In this document: positions 24,860 to 35,944 of the stretch, piece after piece
Position numbering within the stretch: position 1 is the first letter of the stretch
Layout of the letters: every line of letters starts with the position of its first letter
Notes under the pieces: generated by a model
The model's input: the letters and a program-made list of their open reading frames with translations, nothing else
Told to the model about the DNA's origin: nothing
The model's database searches: none
Assembly (NCBI GenBank): GCA_963402885.1
Contig: OY727100.1
Coordinates: 13,175,395 to 13,239,394, forward strand
DNA: 64,000 nucleotides
Direction: 5' to 3'
Source of the DNA: Antedon bifida
Lineage: Eukaryota > Echinodermata > Crinoidea > Comatulida > Antedonidae
Translations under genes and position numbers: made by a program

Positions 24860-25793
24860 ATGGTTTAGTTAACATCTTTATATTATTTACACAGACATCA
24901 TATTAAGACGTCATCATAATATCTTTACCATCATCAGTATAATCAGAAATGACGGGACACATTCCTCTGCATCCACCCGGCCCCGCCCCCACAACAAACC
25001 TATATTGCGAATAATCAATACAATTAGGCGACTATCTTTTTTTAGATCAAACAATTATTTATTTGCTAAATCTCAAAACTTAACTACCGGTATATTAAAG
25101 AACTACCTATATTTCTTAATAGAATATCCATGTCCATAATTAAAAGAAAATGAATCTAACTACTAGTATTTTACTCAATAAAAACAATTTTTTATACAGC
25201 TCTACTAGACTAAACAGAGAAATTGTAGAACTTGAGCTCTCAATTGAATATCTGTGTTTATGCCTCATTACTAAACTATTCTTCATAATTGTAACTATTT
25301 AAAACATAATCTTCATTATTAGTCGGTAACCTTTAAACTATGCGCATGACTATAATGTATAACAGCTACTTAATATTCATAATATGATTACCAGTTTTCA
25401 GAAACATACTATTCTACAAAATGTAATAATCTATTAATACTAAAATGCAAACATTTAAATATTTGTTTTTAAATTATTAGTGAGTGCCATATTGTATTTC
25501 AATTGTTTTGAAATAACGAATAACCATGAATAATATCAATAAAATCACTGCAAGCAATATTACAAAATAAGCCTACTACAGGCTATAAGCAAATTTTCCA
25601 AATACTGTATTATAACAATTGAGGAAATGTATCGATGTTAAGGTTAAACCTAGTTGACCGTAAAGAAACTCCTTCCTTATGTTCTTAGAACTAAACATGT
25701 TGGATTGTGGAAGTACTGAACTATGTTTTAATTAGATTATACAGTATAAGTAACTTTATAGAAATACATTGCTTAGAACATTAGGCCTACAAT
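24860..25793. other. 3' flank of DED gene 4
   Basis: AT-rich non-coding sequence. Parts resemble the 3' flank of gene 5 (CAAGCAATATTACAAAATAAGCCTACTA near 25550 and near 30240), as expected if the two genes arose by duplication. No gene seen. Confidence 0.55.
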
Positions 25794-27670
25794 CTATATG
25801 CCTTTTTGCAGCACATTTGCTTCTTTCTCCATCCCATTTCTTTTAAGCTTCCAAATAAAACCTTCACTTTCAAGTATATCTCTACTATCAAGTTCCACTA
25901 ACAGGTCCCACTCATCTTTTATTTGGTTAACAGCGATTCGGTACCATTGGCATATTTTCTTAATTTTATTTATACCTAGCATACGACCAAATACGATCAC
26001 ATTTTGTCGAAATTGGGAGAATTCAGTTATTTCCATGCCCTTAACGATTTCTTTGAAGTCTTTTATCTTCTCTCTTATCACATCCGCAGCATCATACCAT
26101 CCACACAAACTGAATACTTGAATGATTAAATCTATATTCTTTCTGCTGATAAGTCCAGGAGCAATGAGTAAATTAAACAGATCAAATGGATCTTCTGCTT
26201 TTTCTATTTCTCCAACAGAAATTACGCTAAAATGGGCAAGTAGTAATTTTAGCATGTAGATATTTCCCTCATCTTTTACCCACTCTGACAAAGCGACAAG
26301 AAGCTCCAACAAATCGTCTTTCGAAAGATCTTTAAAAAAACCATTGTATTCTCTTTAGTAGGGATAATTTAGGACATTGAATAATATTGTGAATATGGTG
26401 ATTGTGAGGTTTTAAAGTTCTTGAGTCCAAACTCAAAACCAAAAAAAAAAAAATTAACACGATAGATATTTTCTTTCACCGTGCTAGTCGGCAGCACACA
26501 CTGGCCGATGATATAGAGCTGTATTTCATTATCTGCCTTCTAAACTATTGTATATGGGCCCGACCGATTTAACTTACTTTAGTACTTTAAATAAATTCAT
26601 CACTTAAATACATTATTTAATTTACCTATATTTAAATGCGTCACTTGTGGTTTTTCAGATAGTGCTGCAGCTTGAGTAACTGTAAAATTGCAATATATTA
26701 TTTAATGTATAATATAATTACAGAAAAAAATAAAGTGAAAATATGCTTAGGTTATTTATTCAACAATAAATAAACGTATACGCCAGCCAGTGACACTCTG
26801 TCGCGGTAGTCATCAATTAAATGTCAATGCTGTATAAGCGGAAGTATGTTTCAATTAATAAGTACCCATGTCAATGATGCATATTATGAAACAATGTTGG
26901 ACAACATAATAATCTAATAGAAGATCTAACATACCACCAACATTAGCTGCAGGTAATCCTTCACTTGCACCCTGGTCTTCTTCACCTGTAAAATAAAAAT
27001 AAAAACTTCTAATCTAGGAAGGTCAAAGAAAGGATATTTAAGGTTAGCCTGCTGAAGATGAAGGAAATGAGGTAAATATTAAGCGTGTAACATATTAAAA
27101 GTGGTAATATTACAACATAACTATTATTTTTTAATACATACCCAGTAATATAGTTCTTGGTCCTGTGTGCAACCTCTGTGCAAATTTCGCCAATTTCGCC
27201 TGGGTGTTTAATTCGAGTTCTTTCTCCAAATGAAATACTAAATCCCATTTATTTGTAAAATGCCGTGGTCCCAAGTTGTAGAACGTAATCAAGGTGTATA
27301 AATCACCCCCGGCATCTTCCGTGATGGCAGTCATAGCTTTATAAAGTGTTTTACGCTGTAAAGACAAACTTGCCTCGCATGGACAGCTATCATCATATTG
27401 ATCACCAACGCTTTCTTTGTACTTCTTAACACTGGCTTTTGCATCATTATTTTTTGTTACGTCTGCAATTTCTGACATAAGGGTAATATCATTGTACGCG
27501 ATATGGCCTTTACTTTTAAGGTAATTAAATAAACTCATTCCTGTGTAATGTTTCTGTGATAATTCACCAACTGGTAGGTGATCATGCAGCAGAAATCTCA
27601 ACTTCTTTACAGTATCACCAGAAAAAGCGTTACTGAATTCTTGACAAAAGTCTCTGAATTTATCATCCAT
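25794..27670 (-). CDS. Four-DED protein, DED gene 4
   Basis: Exons 27142-27670, 26935-26985, 26626-26679 and 25794-26329 sum to 1170 nt, 389 residues plus stop, all phase 1. The ATG (MDDKFRDFCQEFSNAF) follows a TTTTTTAG acceptor by a few bases. A exon: two DED-like bundles (LRFLLHDHLPVG, GMSLFNYLKSKG; LQRKTLYKAM, KWDLVFHLEKEL). Linkers: acidic GEEDQGASEG, then VTQAAALSEK. B exon of the 'DEGN' type: DLSKDDLLELLVALSEWVK, YMLKLLLAHF, DPFDLFNLLI, WDLLVELDSRDIL. Its A exon and first linker are close to those of gene 6, but its B exon is close to those of genes 5 and 9. Predicted cytosolic scaffold or modifier of DED assemblies; no enzymatic domain. Confidence 0.85.
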
Positions 27671-28395
27671 TATGTTACTAAAAAAGAAATTTTATTTTTT
27701 TAATTGAGACTGTCGTTTCAATTTCCAAAATGAATATAATTAACCACTGGTCCCATACACTGATTTTGTTTAATAGTTGGTAAAATCATACGTTAATGTT
27801 ACCCTTTTTAACGTTATCATCAAGCTTTATTAGAGGATATAGTATTATATTGTATTATTAAATCAAATTTAATATGTAGACCTAATTATATATGTATTTA
27901 TAATGGCGTCTGCCTTTGCAAGTTTGTATAAAACTTATTAACAAGCATTTTTGTACAATGTGTTCTTGTTTTTATTTCTGTTCTAAAGTTTGGTAGCCTA
28001 AATTCAGACGCTCATCAATTAGTCCTCAACATTTGTGTACAGTAATTCCAAAATTCATTTATAATTTTAACACAATGCCATTGTGCACACCACAACCACT
28101 AGAGCGTGCCATTAAGTAGGCGTTATTTTAGTATTATGTTTACTTCCTCATTTCACTCTACCAACTAGAAATAAATTGTTCATGAATGATTATAGGAAGG
28201 AAGATTCAGTCAAACTGAATTACTTATTTCCAACGAACTCAATCATTGATGATACATAAAAACGTTACTGGCATACTGTGATAATAACCATATAGGATAC
28301 AGTGTAATAATTTCGGTTAAATAATAATTGGTAATTATTTCTTTGTTGAATAGTAGACCTACTTAATAAATAGTATGTTATACAATTATTCTTAC

Positions 28396-28597
28396 CTTTA
28401 ACCTGTCCTCCTTACTTCGAGAAACTAACTAAAAAGAAAAAAAAATCGTCTTGTCACTCTATAAACTAATAGCATCTGTAGAGAAACCTATGGTGATTGC
28501 TGCTGTGGATTGATCGCGTCTTACCTTTGTTATGCATTTTCGTTGTTATTGTATGGATCTATATTTAGAAATTGCAGAATAGAATGGAAATTCCAAA
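28396..28597 (-). promoter_or_regulatory. Promoter and 5' UTR exon of DED gene 4
   Basis: On the minus strand the order is: kappaB-like GGAATTTCC (28586-28594), TATA-like CTAAATATAG (28559-28568), ATGCATAACAAAG (28525-28537), a short leader, then a splice donor AAAG|GTAAG with the exon ending at 28396. The same order is kept at genes 5, 6, 9 and 10. The transcription start is not determined; spacing from the TATA-like box puts it near the ATGCATAAC element. Confidence 0.6.
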
Positions 28598-28599
28598 TG

Positions 28600-30351
28600 G
28601 TATTATTAGGAAATGCAATGAATTCTATGGAAAAGGTCAAAGTCAGAACAGCCATTTTTGATAACAGAAGGCCTATAGTTAATAAAATTCAATTCAATCT
28701 ACAGTATATATTTTATTGAAAGGCCCTTATAATATAGAATTATAGGTTTCTGCTGCCAAGTAAATACCGTATTTAGCCTAATACGGTATTTTTTTCTATT
28801 AATATGTATTTGTGATATATAATAAATGGATAAAAGTGGTACTAGTTTGCACCACAAAAGAAAAGAAAAAAATAATCTGAATATTTAAGAAGTGATTATT
28901 TATTATTATTGTAGGCCTATTTAAAATATTTAGGTTTGTTTTTATGTAACTTAAACTCTCATGTATCTATAGTTAGTCATAGATCAAGATTGAGGAAAAC
29001 TAAAAAAAAATAATCTTGACGGTACTTTCGTAAATTTTCTGAGAGCCTTTCCAAAAAACAACAAAACTTTTGATACTGTACTGAAGCTGATTGGCCATCA
29101 TGTCGTTATAACCCTGCAGGCTTCAGGCTACTTTGAATTCCTTGTAAATTTAACAAACCATTAGTAACAGAACAAACTTTAGGGTTAAAATCTTTTATTT
29201 ATTCATAAATCATTTATTCATGAACTTTTTTTGACATTTCCTGTTTGATATATAACTTGGTTACGCTAAGCCTGGCTAGATTGAGCCTCGTCCCTGTCAT
29301 TTCACATTGTTATACTGGACAATTATCACACAATTTAATAATATCATTGTGTTTTGTCTGGTTGTACTGTACAATGGTTATTCCATGGAGATCTCCCTGA
29401 TTTTCTCTCGCGATGTATTTTTATGGGCTAGGTCAAATTGGATAAAAAAACAAACTCAAATTGAATGTTATGACTGGTTTCGTGCTGGAAGTACATTGTT
29501 GGAAAGATACATATGTACTAATTTAGACCAAAAAGGCATTTAAATTAGCTTTAGATCGTTTGTAGGATTTGTATTAATTAATAAAAACATCTGATGAGTT
29601 CCAGTCGAAGTTTCGTATTTGGTATTTCTCCCTTTCAGCCTAGCTAGTAGGCCTAGGCCTGTTAGTATTAGCCTAGGCTTAGGCGTTTTAGTCTGTTGAC
29701 ATAATTAACACTACAATAGGTGTGTTTATAAAATCCATATAAATATAATATTTATTACATATTATTAAAAACCAAATGTTACTGTTTTGATAAATTCAAT
29801 GTGAATCAAATGTACGTCTTGGCTAGGCTAGGCCTACCTTTTATTTGATTCAAATGACAGAAATCTATTTAAATGTTTTATAAAACAAATAATGAATGTT
29901 GTGCATTCGTGTAATGGTACAAATAATGGCATTTTGTGAATGATGAAAGGTTAAATATCAACTCGACATCGCCTCGGTGAAATATAACCTTTTATCATTC
30001 ACCTCATGCCATTATTTGTACCTTTCACTCATAAACATTCATTATTTGTATATTACTAAATTAGTCTTCATATATAAACCGTAATAAATCTTCAATACAC
30101 ACGAAGCATAATATTATTAAACTATTAGGATGACTAATGTACATAGTATAAGTTACTTAATATTCATAATATTGTTATTATTTTTCAAATACATAAATTG
30201 TAACATTATAAAGAAATACTAAAATGTAAACAAATCACTACAAGCAATATTACAAAATAAGCCTACTAGGAATGTAATTATTTATCACCATAAATATAGG
30301 CCTACTTGAACATTATTTTGACTAAGCTATAGGCCTACCTACTAGAAGCCT
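28600..30351. other. Spacer between DED genes 4 and 5
   Basis: No coding exon was supported. The spacer contains many TAGGCCTA octamers (for example near 29640-29690 and 29830), a palindromic element at 29883-30050 and, at its right end, the 3' flank of gene 5. Confidence 0.5.
29883..30050. repeat. Palindromic element (~170 bases)
   Basis: The arms ACAAATAATGAATGTT ... GGTACAAATAATGGCAT and ATGCCATTATTTGTACC ... AACATTCATTATTTGT mirror each other around a centre near 29965. Non-coding, probably a small inverted-repeat element. Confidence 0.7.
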
Positions 30352-32465
30352 TTACGTATAATGTAAGCAGTTACATTTCTTTAATTTAATGTCTTTTGTC
30401 AGTACATTTGCTTCTCTCTTCATTTCATTTTTTTCAAGCTTCTCAATAAATTTTACAAATAAGCAATTTCTAGGCGTAAGTATTTTTCTGTCATCAAGTT
30501 CGACTAACAGGTCCCACTGATCTTCTATTAAATCAACATCAATTCGGTACAATTTACATATTTTTTTAATCTTATGTATACCTAGCATGCGGCCAAATGC
30601 GATCACATTTTGTCGAAATGTGGAGAATCTAGTTATTTCCATACCCAAAACGATTTCTTTGAATTCTGGTATCGTTTTTTTAATCACATTCGCAGCACCA
30701 TGCCATCCACACAAACTGATGGCTTCAACGATTAAATCGATATTGTTTCCACTGATATGTCTATGATCAATGAGTAATTGAAATAAATCCTCTGCTTTTT
30801 GTATGCATTCAATTGATATTGTTTCAGCAAATAGTAATTTTAACATAAAGATATTTCCTTCATCGTTTACCCAAACTGACAAGTTGTCAAGAAAACCAAG
30901 GAAGACGTCTTTGATAAGATCTTTAAAGAAAACAAAATTTATTTAGTATGTGTATCTTATGTGTATAATATGATAGATAAGAAAAGATAAATAAGGGGGA
31001 AATATAGTTAGATACAGTAACTATATTAGTTATTACGTTATAGGTGACAGTTATAGAAGTATTACAAGTTGTTAGAATTAGTGTAATATGATAGACAGAA
31101 TATATATAAATTAATATAAGTACGAAATATGTGTTAAAAATCTAAATAATATTAAAGGGTATACAACATATTTATTTTCTTCACAAATAGGATATGCACA
31201 AACGTCTAGGTTCATATAGTGAGAAAATACTATTTCTGCCATCACCATGCTCAGTCGAGACTTCTCACGTGGGCCGATTACTTTTATGGTTTTAAATAAT
31301 AAGGTATCGTTTTTGTACCTGTATTTAAAGTCAGTGGTGGTATTTCAGTGCTTTTCGGTGCTGCTTTATGTTGATTACCTGAAAAAATATAAATAGCAAA
31401 TAATATATTTGTTGATGTTTGATAACTTTCAATGAACAATTTTAAAGAAATGTTGGTTATCTAACGAACAGTAAGCAAACATCCTTTCCTGTTTAGTACT
31501 TGGTTTATGTTACTTTTCTAAAAAGAAAGTCTACAACCCTATATTCTAAAAACTTTAGCAAATTAATATGCTAGAACAAAAGATCTCATTGATGATGAGA
31601 GGCCTAGGTACTTTCTTAACGCCCTATATTCGGTATCCGGGATCAGATATCAGTATGACCTTATTCTTATTATATAGGACTAACTGTAGCATCAATTCAA
31701 TTCAAACATAAATATAAATGTATTGGAACATTTATTTAATAATAAATAATTTAATAGCTTGACATAATAATCGAATTCATCATCGGCCCTGAGATACATT
31801 ACCTGCAGGTAACTGATCATCTTCTTCATTACCTGTAAAAAACATTTAAAATATCAAGACTGAGACTGGAAACAGAACAGTTCTAATCAGTAAATTATGT
31901 AATGATATACTTTGTTAAAACTGTATGAATACGTACCCAGTAATATGATTTTTGCACTTTTGTTTAACTGATTGGCAAAATCAATTAATTTCTTCTGTGG
32001 TTTTAGTTGGACATCTTTTTCCAAACGAAACACTAAATCCCAAATATTTGGAAAGTTGTCTGCAGTACCCAATTCGTAAAACCCAATCAAGTGGTGTAAA
32101 TCATCATCAACTGTTTGAATTATGGCTCTATAAAGTGTTTTACGTTGTAGAGACAAGCGTGCCTCACATGGGCAGCTATCATCGTATTCTTTACCAACGT
32201 CTTTTTTGTACCTCTTTACACTTTCTTTTGCAGAGGCATTTTTTGTAACATCTGCAATTTCTGACATTATGTTAACATCATTATATTCGATATAGCCTTT
32301 ACGTTTGAGTTCAGTAAATAAAGTCATTCCCGAATAGTGTTTATATCCCAATGCACTAAGCGGTAGGTGATCCTGCAGAAGTAATCTCAATTCATGTTTT
32401 TTTAATCCAATACTGTTGTAGGCGTTACTGAATTCTTGACGAAATTCCCTGAATCTTTCATCCAT
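30352..32465 (-). CDS. Four-DED protein, DED gene 5
   Basis: Exons 31937-32465, 31803-31832, 31319-31378 and 30352-30920 sum to 1188 nt, 395 residues plus stop, phase 1 throughout. The first linker is only 30 nt (GNEEDDQLPA). A exon: MDERFREFRQEFSNAY, LRLLLQDHLPLS, GMTLFTELKRKG; LQRKTLYRAI, WDLVFRLEKDV. B exon of the 'DEGN' type: DLIKDVFLGFLDNLSVWV, FMLKLLFAE, DLFQLLIDHRHIS; TFRQNVIAFGRMLG and WDLLVELDDRKIL. The C-terminus carries an extra basic/Cys tail (LKKCNCLHYT) relative to gene 4. A shared duplicated Cys-Pro-Cys loop (SCPCEA) occurs between the first two bundles in genes 4 and 5 and is altered in gene 6. Predicted role as for gene 4. Confidence 0.85.
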
Positions 32466-33026
32466 TATGATATCAACCCTTTATTCATATTTTCTATTCT
32501 TCTGCTTTGTACGTGATATAATCATGTATATATGTATATACAAATATATATCAAAATGCAAATTACTGAAAAAATGACAAATGCATGCTATGGGAAGATC
32601 GTAACTGTACGCTATAATTACGTTGAAATAGATACCAACAATTTGTTTTCTCTAAAAACTCCTAGCGGTCATCATAAATAAAATTGAAATTATTGGACCT
32701 ACACAGGGCTCTTTGTTATTAATAGTAGATAGAAAAATATAAAATCAATTTCTCAAACGGTGTCGATCAGGCATATTATACATTTTATTTCAGTAGGCCT
32801 ATTATGTTTATTCACAAGTACCGTATCTTTCTAATAGCAATTGTACATAAGACCGATACATTCAACGAAACATTATCAGTTTATGTAGCCTACAATTTAC
32901 TCACAAGCCAACAATGCTGATAATAATATAGTAATGTCGCATGTTTACGTTGGTCGGTAGACATGAAAAAGCATTAAAACAGCCAAAAGCAGTATTACTT
33001 AACTTAACAGACATACAAATTCTTAC

Positions 33027-33175
33027 CTTTTTCCTTTCCTCCGTTTTAGAAAAACTAAAAAATAGGTGAGTCTTGCTGCTATGTAATAGGACTGCATCGC
33101 CTGAGTGCGGCTTTCCTTTGTTATGCATAATTAGCGTATTATTGCATAGACCTATTTTAGGAATGGGAATTCCAA
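33027..33175 (-). promoter_or_regulatory. Promoter and 5' UTR exon of DED gene 5, with palindromic kappaB-like site
   Basis: Minus-strand order: GGAATTCCC (33165-33173, the best kappaB match among the proximal modules), CTAAAATAGG (33151-33160), ATTATGCATAACAAAG (33116-33131), then a leader exon ending AAAAAG|GTAAGAATT at 33027. The start codon lies about 560 bases further downstream, after one intron. Confidence 0.65.
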
Positions 33176-33274
33176 AATCATATTATTATGAAAAGTCTCA
33201 ATCAAACTGCAATGTCTAATAACAAAAAAGCATGGAGTTGGAAGTAGTAAATATCTGGCGGTTTAAGTGTTATG

Positions 33275-34703
33275 TTAAGTGGAGCTCCACCCAGAAAATT
33301 GCTATTTTTCATACATTTCAACTATTCTTTAAAAATATCATCCCTCATACTTCATATTTTTTTGAAAATGTTTTCAATGAGTATGATTTTCTTGAAAATC
33401 ACGCCTTTTTGCGTTTTGGGGGGATACCTTGTAATTTCCTATTCTTTTACATGCAAAAGGGGGGTATATTTGAATATTCATAAAAAATTAATTTCTTCAC
33501 TAAAAAAAAAATTTAAAATGTTTTTATATGTAATTTTTCCAGATCTTTTTATTTCTGGTATTGTTATTGCGTATACATTGCGCAATTTCGCGTAAATAGA
33601 CACTTTCCCCCGTTGGGTCCAATTGGGTTTTTTATTTTGCTAGGGAGTCCGTGACATTTCTCACGACATTTTTCACACTGCACCTGGCGATCTGTTATTG
33701 TCGCGATGTTATTTTTGACGGGCGAAAAGTATATTAAAACATTCTGGATGTGACCGTATCATGTTTCACAGTGTAATAAGTGATTATGAGATTATTACTA
33801 AAATGTCAAATTTAACGAGATTTGAGAAAGACGTGGCTATATATTCAATAAAGCTAGGCCTACTAGAGTCTAGGTATGTAACGATGCTGCTTGGCCTCTA
33901 GCTAGGCTGCCTGATAGCCTTACAGCAGTGAAGTTTGTTCTGGCATCCAATCTCGGCCTACCCATGGGCCATGATAGGGTGCCTGAATAGTTGCTTTTCA
34001 GTCATACCTAAGCTTCCACATCCGTTACTATTCAATACCAGTCTTGTTTTGTAGAGAATTTTGTGTTTCACAATTCTTAATGTGCGAGAAAACCCAGGAA
34101 CGATAAATGGGACGAAACGACCAAGCATTTTCGAACCCATGACTACAGTCCTACCTAGACATGAATTCAAGGCTAGCTAGCTAGGCTGAGCAGACGATTT
34201 AGCTAGGCCTAGCTTAAAATTAATAAGCAATTTGATTAAGATTATTATGCTGTTGTTGTACAGTGCAAATCATGATGTTACAATACATGTAAATTATGCT
34301 GACATTTTTATCGGAAATATTACTTGGGCCTAAACAAATCGTATTAATTGTGTGTATAAACAGGGAGTTGTAAAAATTATTTTACAACTGGTATAAAATT
34401 GATTCGCCATTTTCCAACACATAATTTACCAAAGGGGAGACATTTCACCAACGCGTTCACCGGCGACTAAAACGCGTCAGTCGCTAAGTGTAACGCGTCT
34501 CGCGACGTATTGTAAACTAATAACCCCTAAGTTACTGAAAAAGTGTAATGTAGTAAAAAACACTATTTTCTGACCGATTTTTTAGAAATTAGTTTTTGGA
34601 AAATATTGCCATATCTTCCCTGTTTTTTGTATGTAATCACTTTCAATTAAACATACTTAAACATAATATAAGCTGAGAAAGTCTGAGTGTAGCTCCACTT
34701 TAA
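33275..34703. mobile_element. Probable TTAA-flanked non-autonomous DNA transposon
   Basis: The left end reads TTAAGTGGAGCTCCAC and the right end, read inward, TTAAAGTGGAGCTACAC: imperfect inverted termini at TTAA, the target used by piggyBac-type elements. The 1.4 kb interior has no convincing transposase, only short AT-rich frames, and includes a GC-rich patch with repeated ACGCGT (34455-34510). It lies just upstream of the gene 5 promoter. Confidence 0.5.
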
Positions 34704-35944
34704 GCCTTCAGGTGCAAGTTGTTTTTTATTGATTGTTGATGTAAGGTGTGATTTTAACTCTGTAAAACGCATGATATATTAAATGAAACAAGTTATCTTG
34801 GTTATCATATTTTATTATATTTATTTATCAAAGGTCAAGTTCAATATTGAATATCGAAACGTGGTAGTCTATAGGCACTTGACCTTTGACAAGATCGCCT
34901 AAAATTCATAATTTCAAACTACGATACTTGGTATTGTATATTCGGGTCGGGTCACATTCTATAGTCACCGTACAGATAGGCTGCTACATCAGTACTTCTA
35001 TGAATGGATGAATAGTTGGTGACAAGACGCTAGTTGGTCATACCCAGTACCGTTTTGATTTTACGATCATTCGGGAACCCACCTCACAACGATGTAACAA
35101 TATAAAGCAAATGAAAAGAGACTATCTGTATGCCACAGGGGAAACTACTATTCGTTTTATCATTTACAAAATACTAGAACTCTTTTATATTAGGCCAATA
35201 TATTAAAAAATAAAGTATTACTTAAATTACATTATGATCCGAACTTAACATATTATCTTAATTATATTTATAATACGTAATTACGTATAATATACACCGG
35301 TTATATGATAAGTCACTAAATTAGAATACATGTCTCATGTAATAAAACTATTCTACAATTGTACAATACTATACTAAAACAAGCAAGGATTATTATTCAA
35401 AACACCAATTTCAAATTTTAAGAATGTAGAATGTACTAGACAATTATCACATTCTTAGTCTAGCAGAAGAAAAGGAGTATAGATACAACTTATCAAACGA
35501 AATTATTTGTTTAACTATAGACATAAAATAGGCCTATCGTGTACCTTTGTGTAACATTCAGCTGTTTAGATTTTGATTAATTCTTATTTTAGTGATGATT
35601 TAAAAAATGCTTTGAATTCAACGGAAATAAACGCTGTATTTAAGATTATACAGATGTTGTATACAGATTATTCTGGTAGTTTTCTTTAGTGTTTAATTAT
35701 TCTAGATGGATTTATATTCAAATTGGATGGAATATCTAATTATGTATAAGTGGAGAGATTTCATCTAAAGTTAGACATATCTAAAGTATATGCTTTATAC
35801 GCGGTTAAATAATAAAGGAAGTAGGCCTATACGTAACCAGATATTTACATTTTACAGTTTGGAGGCACCACCGAGTGCCTAGAGACAAATACTTCTCACC
35901 TACAGAGTACCATTATAATTCAGATCATGTGTTATAATCTTAAA

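Noticed and set aside
33232-33595. Overlapping Phe/Leu-rich frames inside the TTAA-bounded element
   Set aside because: They do not resemble a transposase and have the composition of AT-rich non-coding DNA.
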